Below the pieces are notes generated by a model that did not search any database, had not been told where the DNA came from, and saw only the letters and a list, made by a program, of their open reading frames with translations. From IMG/VR virus record IMGVR_UViG_3300001768_000024, positions 1 to 25,491 of that record: a stretch of DNA of 25,491 bases; one strand, written 5' to 3'. Origin of the DNA: a virus. How positions within the stretch are numbered: the stretch's first letter is position 1; each line of letters opens with the position of its first letter. The position numbers were made by a program, and so were the translations under genes. Positions 7,310 through 14,671 of the stretch are shown here, in pieces.

Positions 7310-8466
7310 TAGTTATCCAACCTCATTGCGTAGTAATCGGTAAACCCGGTGCGCGCCACGTCTTGGATTACCACATAGTCCTCACCGCCAATCGTTAGCG
7401 TGTTCTCGACAGCATTGTTAAACCCGCTGATATAGAAGATGCCGTCCAGCGCGCCCCACAGGTTGGCGCTGTTGTCATGCAGCTCAACTGGAAGGAGGTG
7501 ATAGACGCCGCCAGTGTCACGCAGCTGCGACGCGGACGAGCCCGATGCGCCTGCGATCGCTAGGTTGCCCCAGGGGTAACAATGCGGGTTCATCCAGCCG
7601 TCATTTGTCCGCAAACCCAGGCGTGCGGAGTAGCCCTTATAGCCGATAGAGTGACCTGCACCGGTATCGCTGAACCGGGTGGCAGCAGCGCCGGATAACA
7701 TGCCACTGCACACCATCGGGTACGGGTACTGGCTTGGCCGCGCATATGGCAGGCATTTCCCCACATAACAACTTTCGTAAACAGGAGTGCCGACCTTCAT
7801 CGCCAGTGCGATGCGCTGCGAATTCAGAGTCAGCCAGTAGTCGATACGATTGTTGTGCGCCGGCACGCCAGAAAGCATGGCGCCTGGCTGGTTATCAAAC
7901 GGGTTGCCGGGTACATACCCAGTAAACGCAGCAGCTACCAGGTTGTAGTAATCCGCAGGCTCGGACTGATACGTGCGAAAGCCCACGAAGATCTCTTCTT
8001 CACCGCTGTAGCCCAACCCCTTCAGAATCAGCTCCCGGTTTGCCGCTTCAGTGTCATACCGCAGCACCTCCCACGCAGCGCCCGCTGCCGCCGCTGCACC
8101 CTGGGTGACAGGTATCGTGAACGCGTCGGAGACAGCAAAGTCAGTGGCGCCGTCCACCAGCGTGAACGCGATCAGACCGTTGTCGTAGGGTACGCCCACT
8201 ACCGCGTCGGCCTTCGCGCCCGAGACTGACCCAACGACGGAGAACGTGCCGCTGTCAGCCGCTGCCGCGGAACAGGTAAGGGTCCAGGTCTCTGTTACCG
8301 CACTAGGCGACGCCTCAACGCTATCGAGCGTACCGTCGCCGGTACCTGCAAAGCCGATAACACCTACGTCGCCGAAGCCACCCGCGAAGTGACGGATCTG
8401 CGCAAGCATGTTGTAGTGGGCCAACTGCCCGTTGGCATTGTCTACGAACCCAATTTTGTGTGGCAT
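7309..8466 (-). CDS. Phage virion structural protein with an N-terminal beta-sandwich module (385 aa)
   Basis: Residues 45-125 form an insertion (DGTLDSVEASPSAVTETWTL ... VGVPYDNGLIAFTLVDGATDFAVSDAF) of a type that recurs in unrelated phage structural proteins, a repeatable beta-sandwich with the GVPYDNG signature. The rest (FVGFRTYQSEPADYYNL ... PWGNLAIAG ... AVENTLTIGGEDYVVIQD) resembles tail-tip virion proteins of related phages. A GGAG sits 6 bases before the ATG, just after the tape measure stop. Being first after the tape measure, it is a candidate distal tail protein. The exact role is inferred only. Confidence 0.7.
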   Translation of the reverse strand: MPHKIGFVDNANGQLAHYNMLAQIRHFAGGFGDVGVIGFAGTGDGTLDSVEASPSAVTETWTLTCSAAAADSGTFSVVGSVSGAKADAVVGVPYDNGLIAFTLVDGATDFAVSDAFTIPVTQGAAAAAGAAWEVLRYDTEAANRELILKGLGYSGEEEIFVGFRTYQSEPADYYNLVAAAFTGYVPGNPFDNQPGAMLSGVPAHNNRIDYWLTLNSQRIALAMKVGTPVYESCYVGKCLPYARPSQYPYPMVCSGMLSGAAATRFSDTGAGHSIGYKGYSARLGLRTNDGWMNPHCYPWGNLAIAGASGSSASQLRDTGGVYHLLPVELHDNSANLWGALDGIFYISGFNNAVENTLTIGGEDYVVIQDVARTGFTDYYAMRLDN

Positions 8467-11400
8467 TTAAATCTCCAGTAGCTGGCGGATGGTGGCCTTG
8501 TCTTCCTGCAGGACGCTGAAGAACCGCTCCCGCCCCTGACGATTCCATGCGCCGTTGACGATGAATTGCTCTGGCACGCCGACAAACACATCCACATTGT
8601 TCTGCAAGCGCGAGCCCTCGCTGCGGCCAGGCTCTGCGAGCTGACCGGAATTGATAACAGGAGACGGCATAGCGGGTGCCGGCACCCCGGCTAAGCCGCC
8701 TGTTGAGTGGCGAGCTGCCCCAGACCAGTCGGCAAGGGCCGACATGCCGCGGGCGTTAAAGTCCTGCAGGAATGGCAGCGCGCCCGGTTGTGTGACCACC
8801 GCAGCGCGGGTGACAAACTCCTGGTCTGACAGCAGGGTCGGGATGCTGTCCGAGGTGGTAGTGCCGGGGCCGCGAACTTGCCCGCCGTCAGCGAACGCCT
8901 GAAACGCCATGGCGGCGACAACAGCAGCCAGGCCGATCGCGGCCGCGCTGCCGAAGCTACCGATCGACGCGGCGATCGCTGCCGGCGTCCAAGCGGTTGC
9001 AGTGGTTGCTGCAGCGCCGGCTTGGCCAGCGGCGGCGGTGTTGGCGGCAAGCACCGATGAGGTGGCACGGGTGGTATCGGCTGCCTGTTGAGCAAGCGTC
9101 ACGGTCTGGATGGCCGCGACCTCAGCGGCCGCCTTCTGGCCTGCAGCAGCGGTTGCTGCCTGAACCCCCTGCTGGAATAGGCTCATGATGCCGCTGGTTG
9201 CCATCTCGGCAAGCTGCTCACTCGCCATGCGGGCCATTGACTCGGCGATGCCGAGTACCAGGCTATCGAGGGCGTCGCGTAGGCTGATGGTACCGTCGGC
9301 CAGCCCGAGGATTGCCTCTTCAAGGCCACTCTGCAGGCCATCACGCAGCGCCAGCGACAGCTCGTTGCTGACGACCTGCATGGTCTCCAGTTCGGCGCGG
9401 ATGCGCTCGATGTTCTCCAGCGCGGCGGGATCACCAATCGTGCCCGCCAGCTCTTCCATCAGCGGCAACAGCGCCTCGATCTGCGCGGCCGTCTCCTGAT
9501 GAACGTCGACGATCTGGCGGCGTGCTTCCAGCTCGCCCATCAGGCCGGCTTGGGTCTGTGCCTGGATGGACTGCTCGCGGCGCGATTGTTCGGCGAAGAT
9601 CTGGGCGATCTGGCGCTCCAGCTCCTGCAGCTGAGCCTGCGCCGACTCAACACCGATCAGCTTGTCGACCAGGGTGGCGGAGTCAGTTTCGCCACGCGCC
9701 AGCAGGCGGTCACGCAGGGCGCCGTACTTGCGCTCGATCTCGGCCTCGGTCGCTTCGACGGCGTTGCCGGTGGCTTTCAGGTAGTCGAGCTGCAGCTGGG
9801 TCAGCAGTTGGGTGTCGCGCTTGGCTTGTTCGTCGGATGCCTTCTGCCGCTCGGCAGCATCCAGCGCCTCCCACGCGGCCTCGGCCCGCTCGCGCATGGC
9901 GCCGGTCAGGTTGCGTTGTTCCAGCTCGTACTCACGGGTCGCGGCTTTGCCTTGGCCGAAGGTCGCGGCCTCCTTCTCCAGCTGCTCGACCCAGCGGCGG
10001 TTCTGCTCGGCCAGACGCTCGGCGTCAGATGTGCCCGAGCGGCCGTTGGATTGAAAGCGTTTTTCAATGGCGGCAATGTCGCGGGCGATTTGGTCAGGTG
10101 CGATAAGGCTGCTGTTTGGGTCAGCCGCGCGAATCCGTTCGACGTTGGCCCGGTATTCGGCAATGGCTTTCTCGCGCTGCTCAACGCGGGTGAGTGATTG
10201 CTCGCGAAGGTTCGCGATGTATTCCTGGGCGTCGATGGCCTCGTTGTTCAGGCGGCGCTCTTCGCCCTCGCGTTTAGCCCGCGCGTCACGCTCCTGGATA
10301 TCCAGTCGCAGTTGCTCGCGCTGGGCCTCCAGCTCGTCGTCGCGGCCAGTGCGAACACGAAATGCCATCGGGTTGGGGGTGGCATTGCGGGCGCGCTGCT
10401 CGATCTCGCGCTCGACCTTGGCCAACTGTTGCTCAAGCGTGGCTTCGCGACCAATGCCTAGCATCGCGTCCCAGGACTCCGCGGCGATCGACTTGATGCC
10501 GCGCCATGCTTTTTCAATCAGGCCGAGGTTCTCCACCACCTGGCCAGCACGGCTTTGCATGGTGTTGGAGTAGGTATCCATCGCCAGGCGCACGGCGCCG
10601 ATCTCGTCGCCCTGGTCCTTGAGGGAGCGGATCTGCTGCATGACGGACGCGGTTAGGAAGCCGTACTGCTCATTCAGCTTGATGATGCCCTGCACCGGAT
10701 CGCGCGCCAGGCTCTCGTATTCTTCGACCGTCTCCTCGACCGCCTTGCCCAGCGCTATCTGCAACTGGATGGCTGTCTGCGCTACCTGCTCCAGCTGATC
10801 ACCTGCCAGCTTGCCTGATCGAGCGGCAGTAGCCAGCGCAGCAGCGGCCTGACGTTGGGTACCAGCAATGCCGTCGATACGTTCAGCCATAGCAGCCAGC
10901 TGATCAGAGCTGGTGCCCGCTGCATTGCCGGTCAGGATCAGTGCTTCTTTATAGCGGCGCGCTTCCGCGGCGCCTTGCTCATGCGCAACAACCAGGGCAA
11001 CGGCTGCAGCGACGGCCGCGCCGATCGCCAGCGTCATCGGATTGATTGCAGACACCACCGCGCGGGCGGCGGGACCAATGCCGCCGAAGCTGTCCTTGAT
11101 CTGGCCACCTTGCTGGATGGCAACCATCCAAATCGGCATGCCCGTTGCCAAGCTGGTGGTGACGTCGGTGAGCTGCATGGGCAGCTGGCGCATAGCCTGC
11201 TGGTACTGGCGGGTTGTCAGTGCCGCGCGGCCGGTCATGTCTGAGGATGCCGCCAAGCGATTACGGTTTTCGGCCAGCTTGGCGTTGTAGACGGACCAGG
11301 TCTCGGTGTCGATTCGCCCGGCACGGTGCGCATCAGCCAGCTGGCGCTCCATGGCATCGAGTTTGTCCAGCTCGCGGACAACCGGATCAATCCGGCCCAG

Positions 11401-11994
11401 CAAGTCGGTCAGCTCCTGCGCTTGCTGGTCGGCTGCGGTGGCGGCCGTGCGGGTTGAGGTGGCGACCTTGTCCTGGGCTGAAGCCGTCGATGTGGTTGCA
11501 CGTTCCGTCTGGTGGTAAGCATTCATGGCGGCCGTCTGGGCTGCGGCTACCTTGGCTGATGCCGCGTCAGCCCGGTCCAAGGCGGTAGCCATTTGCACAG
11601 CGCTTTGCGCTGCCTGCTCATGAGCATTCGCTTGCGCCAGGCTGGCGTCCACCATCATGCGAATCCGCAGTGCTTGCTGCTCGGCGGATTCACCCACCTT
11701 GGCGATATCTGAAGCAGCGGCTTCGGCGGACTCACCCACCTTGGCTATATCAATTGCGGCTGTGTCCGCGACGGAACCAGCATCACTCAGGGCGCTACCT
11801 AGTTCATCCCCAAGGATTTTTACACGGGGGGCCACTCGATCAGCAGACTCACCCACCTTCGATAGGTCTGTTGCTGCCGATTCGGCAGCATTTCCGGTGT
11901 TCGCTAGCTCCTGCGAAAACTCCTGCAGCTCGGCCTTGCCCTGGTCAAGGTCGGCTTTGATTCGGAGGGCTAGTTCGAGGTCTTTGTTCGACAT
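8467..11994 (-). CDS. Tail length tape measure protein (1175 aa)
   Basis: This protein sets tail length and is usually threaded through the tail tube. The N-terminus MSNKDLELALRIKADLDQGK is followed by alanine-rich helical repeats. At about residues 265-360 comes the conserved segment LPMQLTDVTTSLATGMPIWM ... INPMTLAIGAAVAAAVALV, a TMP_2-type hydrophobic region. A long charged coiled coil (about 470-890) and a C-terminal FADGGQVRGPGTTTSDSIPT ... FVTRAA module of lambda-H-like tape measures complete it. A length of 1175 residues predicts a tail near 170-180 nm at about 0.15 nm per residue. The ATG at 11994 begins the family-like part; the frame is open to 12066 across a regulatory element. No clear Shine-Dalgarno precedes it. 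Confidence 0.93.
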   Translation of the reverse strand: MSNKDLELALRIKADLDQGKAELQEFSQELANTGNAAESAATDLSKVGESADRVAPRVKILGDELGSALSDAGSVADTAAIDIAKVGESAEAAASDIAKVGESAEQQALRIRMMVDASLAQANAHEQAAQSAVQMATALDRADAASAKVAAAQTAAMNAYHQTERATTSTASAQDKVATSTRTAATAADQQAQELTDLLGRIDPVVRELDKLDAMERQLADAHRAGRIDTETWSVYNAKLAENRNRLAASSDMTGRAALTTRQYQQAMRQLPMQLTDVTTSLATGMPIWMVAIQQGGQIKDSFGGIGPAARAVVSAINPMTLAIGAAVAAAVALVVAHEQGAAEARRYKEALILTGNAAGTSSDQLAAMAERIDGIAGTQRQAAAALATAARSGKLAGDQLEQVAQTAIQLQIALGKAVEETVEEYESLARDPVQGIIKLNEQYGFLTASVMQQIRSLKDQGDEIGAVRLAMDTYSNTMQSRAGQVVENLGLIEKAWRGIKSIAAESWDAMLGIGREATLEQQLAKVEREIEQRARNATPNPMAFRVRTGRDDELEAQREQLRLDIQERDARAKREGEERRLNNEAIDAQEYIANLREQSLTRVEQREKAIAEYRANVERIRAADPNSSLIAPDQIARDIAAIEKRFQSNGRSGTSDAERLAEQNRRWVEQLEKEAATFGQGKAATREYELEQRNLTGAMRERAEAAWEALDAAERQKASDEQAKRDTQLLTQLQLDYLKATGNAVEATEAEIERKYGALRDRLLARGETDSATLVDKLIGVESAQAQLQELERQIAQIFAEQSRREQSIQAQTQAGLMGELEARRQIVDVHQETAAQIEALLPLMEELAGTIGDPAALENIERIRAELETMQVVSNELSLALRDGLQSGLEEAILGLADGTISLRDALDSLVLGIAESMARMASEQLAEMATSGIMSLFQQGVQAATAAAGQKAAAEVAAIQTVTLAQQAADTTRATSSVLAANTAAAGQAGAAATTATAWTPAAIAASIGSFGSAAAIGLAAVVAAMAFQAFADGGQVRGPGTTTSDSIPTLLSDQEFVTRAAVVTQPGALPFLQDFNARGMSALADWSGAARHSTGGLAGVPAPAMPSPVINSGQLAEPGRSEGSRLQNNVDVFVGVPEQFIVNGAWNRQGRERFFSVLQEDKATIRQLLEI
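11681..11868. repeat. Three degenerate 29-bp repeats in the tape measure gene
   Basis: Copies at 681-709, 723-751 and 840-868 of the 11-kb block (11681-11709, 11723-11751, 11840-11868) all contain CACCCACCTT. The first two differ at two of 29 bases; the third is more diverged. They encode the peptide repeat (I/L)(A/S)KVGESA(E/D). Spacings of 42 and 117 bp keep the reading frame, so copy number can change tape measure length without a frameshift. Confidence 0.75.
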
Positions 11995-12047
11995 GGGCGC
12001 GTGGGTCTGGGTAAGTTCAGTCCCATGGTCGCGCGCGCGCGAGGTGA

Positions 12048-12069
12048 TGTATTTTTGCCGGCGCAAAAA
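12048..12069 (-). promoter_or_regulatory. Late-promoter-like dyad upstream of the tape measure gene (copy 1 of 2)
   Basis: On the minus strand the core is TTTTTGC-N4-GCAAAAA followed by TACA. The same 22-bp element with a single base change stands at 17474-17495 before the protease gene. In both places 19 bases separate it from a (C/T)CATGG. TACATC just after the dyad is a weak -10 candidate. The element follows a terminator, and the downstream gene otherwise lacks a promoter. An activator or operator site for late transcription is inferred. Confidence 0.6.
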
Positions 12070-12089
12070 GAAAGCGGCCGAAGCCGCTT
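12065..12089 (-). terminator. Intrinsic terminator between the tail chaperone and tape measure genes
   Basis: On the minus strand AAGCGGC (12089-12083), TTCG, GCCGCTT (12078-12072) form a perfect 7-bp stem with a UUCG tetraloop, followed by TCTTTTT. This is a textbook rho-independent terminator. Its T-run is also the first half of the dyad promoter-like element at 12048-12069. Confidence 0.85.
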
Positions 12090-12112
12090 ATGCCTGTCCT
12101 TTGGTTCCGAAC

Positions 12113-12129
12113 GGCTGCGTCCCGCAGCC
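12113..12129. other. Compact stem-loop just after the tail chaperone stop
   Basis: GGCTGCG (12113-12119), TCC, CGCAGCC (12123-12129) is a perfect 7-bp stem with a 3-base loop, 15 bases past the stop of the frameshift product. With the terminator at 12065-12089 it makes two hairpins in tandem at the 3' end of the head/tail-tube transcript. It may protect the mRNA end. Confidence 0.5.
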
Positions 12130-12144
12130 TCCCTGGAGCCCTGA

Positions 12145-12788
12145 TCAGATCTTGATGGTGTCCAGGTGCTCCTTCGCAGCCTTGCCACCGATGAAAGCCG
12201 CGTTTACATCACTCACCAGCTGGCGGCGCTTGCTACGGTCTCGGGCCAGAGCCCTGTCCAGATACAGATTCACTTGGCGGCGGGTGTATCGCCCAATGTC
12301 GCCTGGTCGGTGGCCGTGCTCGATGAGGACGGCGTAGGCATCGCCCCAGCGTCCACCGCCGCCTTGACCATGTTGGCCTTGATGCGGTCGAACACCCTCC
12401 GCAAGAAAAAAGGGGCGTTTACGATCCACCACAGGTACATCAGGTTCATGCCGTTACGGTCATCCAGGCTGCGAACCCACTCGACCTCAACATCGGCTGC
12501 AATGGCGATCAATTGCTCCACCTGGTCCGCGTGCGCCGCGAGCAGCGCCACGATCTCTTCCAGCGGCGGCGAGCGCTCGATGGTCACCGCCTGGCTGATG
12601 TCATCAACAATGCCTTTGTACAGGGGGGCCAACTTCAGCCCCTCAATAAACCCGTACTCGCGCATGGTGATGGCCCGGCCAGCGATAGTTGCCGTGCGAT
12701 CCGGGTGGAGCACTTCCAGATCATCTGCACCCACCTCGGCGGGTGCCGAGGCAGGTGCGACGATATCGGCCTGCTTTTTACGCGCCAT
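12145..12788 (-). CDS. Tail assembly chaperone G-T fusion made by -1 ribosomal frameshift (214 aa)
   Basis: The second, overlapping frame (open 12432-12145) has no start of its own with a ribosome site and codes for 86 residues after the slip point, including LIEHGHRPGDIGRYTRRQVNLYLDRALARD, a short helical domain like the T part of lambda gpGT. A -1 slip at TTTTTTC (12411-12405) joins the first 128 residues of the G frame to it. In long-tailed phages the G and G-T products hold the tape measure during tail tube assembly at a fixed ratio. Its place between tail tube and tape measure is exactly where this pair is expected. Confidence 0.85.
12270..12788 (-). CDS. Tail assembly chaperone, G-like product (172 aa)
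   Basis: This is the unshifted product of the chaperone gene, the abundant form in lambda-type systems. It reads MARKKQADIVAPASAPAEVG, an Ala/Pro linker, then a helical body (REYGFIEGLKLAPLYKGIVDD ... MYLWWIVNAPFFLRRVF). It ends in a Ser/Thr-rich tail. It begins 2 bases after the tail tube stop; only a weak Shine-Dalgarno is visible, so translation is probably coupled to the tail tube gene. No enzyme motif is expected or seen. Confidence 0.85.
   Translation of the reverse strand: MARKKQADIVAPASAPAEVGADDLEVLHPDRTATIAGRAITMREYGFIEGLKLAPLYKGIVDDISQAVTIERSPPLEEIVALLAAHADQVEQLIAIAADVEVEWVRSLDDRNGMNLMYLWWIVNAPFFLRRVFDRIKANMVKAAVDAGAMPTPSSSSTATDQATLGDTPAAK
12405..12411 (-). promoter_or_regulatory. 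Programmed -1 frameshift slippery heptamer
   Basis: In the G frame the codons are CCT TTT TTC, so the heptamer is T TTT TTC, a canonical X XXY YYZ site. Slipping back by one base reads TTT TTT CTT and enters the overlapping frame that continues to 12145. The frame relation (-1) and the location in the last third of the first frame match lambda-type G-T genes. Confidence 0.85.
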
Positions 12789-12790
12789 GG

Positions 12791-13552
12791 TCAGTAGTCC
12801 ACGGTGACAACTTGAGCAAACTGCCCAAGCTCACCGTCAGCAGGCTTGCTGGTGTCCCTCAGCGGTTTGAAGCTGACCGGAGACTGCGCAAGTTGCTGAC
12901 CGTTGTTGATCAGCTCCAGGTTCTGCAGCAGACCAGGACTCACCTTGTAGAACTCGACGTACTGCTTCTTGTTGCCCTCGGCCAAGTTGATGCCCTTGTA
13001 ACGCAGGGCGATTTCCGCTTTCTGCCCATTCAACAGGGCAACACGTTTGTACGCAGTATGGCTGTACGAAACCTTCAGCGGCATGGTCGGCGCGGGGTCC
13101 GGCAGCGAGTTAAAGGTCAGCTCGTTGTAGCCGTCGTACTCGTAATGAGACGGGTCAATGGTCGCCGGGGTACCGGTGCTGTCGATCACCACGATGTTGG
13201 AAAGACCAAAGTCATCAAGCACCAGCACGTCACCTGCGGCCACAGTGCCAAGGGGTTCTTCCGAAACCGTGCCGGCCGCCTTCTCGGTGTTAGTGCCACG
13301 GGTGAATTGCGCAACGTTCTCGGCCGACAGGGACTGCAGCGTGATAGAACCGTTACACGTGACGCCAGTGACGATTTCCCGCACCTCGCTCTTTTCACCA
13401 CTGTAGGACTCATTGTGCGAGAACTTTGCCTCTTCAATAGCAAGAGTCATCGCACTCACGTCGCCCAGCCAACGCCAGGCACCGATCACACCATCTACGA
13501 TTGGCGCGATCTCAACTTTACCCTGGCCGTATTGATAGACTTCCTGGCTCAT
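12791..13552 (-). CDS. Major tail tube protein
   Basis: A 253-aa protein that polymerises as rings around the tape measure. It begins MSQEVYQYGQGKVEIAPIVDGVIGAWRWLGDVSAMTLAIE, a pattern common to tail tube proteins of long-tailed phages. It has the alternating beta-strand composition expected, with YEYDGYNELTFNSLPD in the middle. About residues 85-160 (DVLVLDDFGLSNIVVIDSTG ...) look like an inserted beta domain. It starts in an ATGA junction with the 59-aa gene and is followed 2 bases later by the chaperone gene, supporting the assignment by order. Confidence 0.85.
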   Translation of the reverse strand: MSQEVYQYGQGKVEIAPIVDGVIGAWRWLGDVSAMTLAIEEAKFSHNESYSGEKSEVREIVTGVTCNGSITLQSLSAENVAQFTRGTNTEKAAGTVSEEPLGTVAAGDVLVLDDFGLSNIVVIDSTGTPATIDPSHYEYDGYNELTFNSLPDPAPTMPLKVSYSHTAYKRVALLNGQKAEIALRYKGINLAEGNKKQYVEFYKVSPGLLQNLELINNGQQLAQSPVSFKPLRDTSKPADGELGQFAQVVTVDY

Positions 13553-13728
13553 TTCTCACCCCCAGTCTTGGGTTTGTCTTCAACTGCAGGCGCAGCGGCT
13601 TCGATCAGGCCGAGGCCCAGCAACCAGTCACGGGTTGGTTCCGTGACGTCGATTTTGGCGCCGGCCTTGTAATCCTTACCGGCATGCTTGTGAGCCTTCA
13701 GCAGGGTCACCTTGATTGTCTTGCTCAT
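13549..13728 (-). CDS. Small conserved Mu-like protein (59 aa, DUF7210-like)
   Basis: The frame encodes MSKTIKVTLLKAHKHAGKDY, then KAGAKIDVTEPTRDWLLGLG, then a Pro/Lys-rich end. Short proteins with the pattern 'VTLLKAHTHAGKDY.PG..I.V....WL...G.I' are found beside the tail terminator and tube genes of many Mu-like and siphovirus prophages. Its function is unknown. It overlaps both neighbours by ATGA junctions (stop of the tail terminator gene at 13725-13727, start of the tube gene at 13552), which strongly supports it as a real gene despite its small size. Confidence 0.85.
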   Translation of the reverse strand: MSKTIKVTLLKAHKHAGKDYKAGAKIDVTEPTRDWLLGLGLIEAAAPAVEDKPKTGGEK

Positions 13729-14159
13729 GTATTTCCCCTGAGAACGTGGGTTGTGGTGAAAACATCAATCCAGAGCACCCGGCTGGCGTCGCTGTCCAGT
13801 GCGTCGCCCTGCAGCCACACGATGGGGCTCCAGCCTTCGGGCATCCATCCGTTCAGCGCCTGGCGAACTGCGCCAACGATGCTGCTGATATCGTCCAGTG
13901 CGGCCTTGCCGGACTGATCGCGGTAATTCTGCGCAACGACTACTACCCCGAAGGTCGCCTGGGCCGGTGTGGCCTTGCGCGGCTGCGGGGTGCCAGCAGC
14001 CGGGTTGCGCTCTGAGGCCAGCACCACATACGCAGTGCCTGGCCGGAAGCTGCTCAGATCCTTGATCTGGCTGTACTCAACCACGCCAGCAACGGTATCC
14101 AGTGCCGGCACAGCGGCCTTCAGGCGCGCTTCGATGATTGAGGTATCCAGCGGATTCAT
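13725..14159 (-). CDS. Mu gp37-like tail terminator protein (144 aa)
   Basis: The protein reads MNPLDTSIIEARLKAAVPAL ... VAGVVEYSQI and ends ALDSDASRVLWIDVFTTTHV. This resembles the gp37/tail terminator family of Mu-like phages, which caps the tail tube and joins it to the head. Its position right after gp36 and before the tube is canonical. The ATG at 14159 overlaps the gp36 stop by ATGA. Confidence 0.8.
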   Translation of the reverse strand: MNPLDTSIIEARLKAAVPALDTVAGVVEYSQIKDLSSFRPGTAYVVLASERNPAAGTPQPRKATPAQATFGVVVVAQNYRDQSGKAALDDISSIVGAVRQALNGWMPEGWSPIVWLQGDALDSDASRVLWIDVFTTTHVLRGNT

Positions 14160-14671
14160 CGGAACGCCTTCAGCTCGTTGCGGCTGAACACACTCGGCGA
14201 CGCATCAAAGCGCACATCAACCGCGCTCGGGCTGGCCTGCACCGGATCATTGCCGCCCAGGCTGAACTTGCCGTCTGCGGTCAGCTGTAGCAGCTTCATC
14301 GCGTCGCGGTAGTCCCGCACGATCGGGTCGGTGCCTTCGTTGCTTACCCGGTGTTGGTGCAGGTTGTACCGGGTGATGGCCCGGCACCACACGGTCACCA
14401 TGTCCGGCACCGGATCGAGTGGCAGGTACCCACGCTTGGCCAGGAATCCGTCAATCACCGCTGCAGCGTCTTTCACCGCATCATCAATGCGGGCAAGGGC
14501 CTCATCGGCTCGGGCGTTTTCGTCAGCCGTCCAGCTGCTGCGGTCGGCGCCGGTCAGGGCGGCTTCCATCAGCTCTGGCGGGGTCGCGCGCATGTGCGCC
14601 GGAGTAGCCGCCTCGGCCAACTCCTTTGCACCTGGCCGCTCGGCCAGCTGGGCGTGGGTGATGTAGCTCAC
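14156..14671 (-). CDS. Mu gp36-like protein (DUF1320), head-tail connector
   Basis: A 171-aa DUF1320 protein. Family features visible are the start MSYITHAQLAERPGAKELAE, IDDAVKDAAAVIDGFLAKRGYLPL and VWCRAITRYNLH. Proteins of this family are thought to sit at the head-tail interface. Start is GTG at 14671 in a GTGA overlap with the preceding gene; a GAGG is about 10 bases upstream. An insertion of about 25 residues (THMRATPPELMEAALTGADR region, residues 25-50) between the N-terminal helix and the core resembles the form seen in Pseudomonas members. Confidence 0.88.
   Translation of the reverse strand: MSYITHAQLAERPGAKELAEAATPAHMRATPPELMEAALTGADRSSWTADENARADEALARIDDAVKDAAAVIDGFLAKRGYLPLDPVPDMVTVWCRAITRYNLHQHRVSNEGTDPIVRDYRDAMKLLQLTADGKFSLGGNDPVQASPSAVDVRFDASPSVFSRNELKAFR

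Noticed and set aside
9499-10197. 232-codon plus-strand frame with repeated Leu/Gln-rich segments
   Set aside because: It is the reverse complement of the tape measure coiled coil; the apparent leucine richness comes from Gln/Glu/Ala codons on the other strand.
11681-11868. CRISPR-like array
   Set aside because: The three repeats are uneven in spacing, diverge in the third copy, and lie in frame inside the tape measure gene.
12145-12432. A stand-alone gene in the second chaperone frame
   Set aside because: Its ATG at 12432 has no ribosome site and the first nine codons duplicate the slippery region; it is better explained as the -1 frameshift extension.
12689-13672. 327-codon plus-strand open frame opposite the tail tube gene
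   Set aside because: Antisense shadow of the tail tube protein gene, no domain pattern, no ribosome site that I can support.
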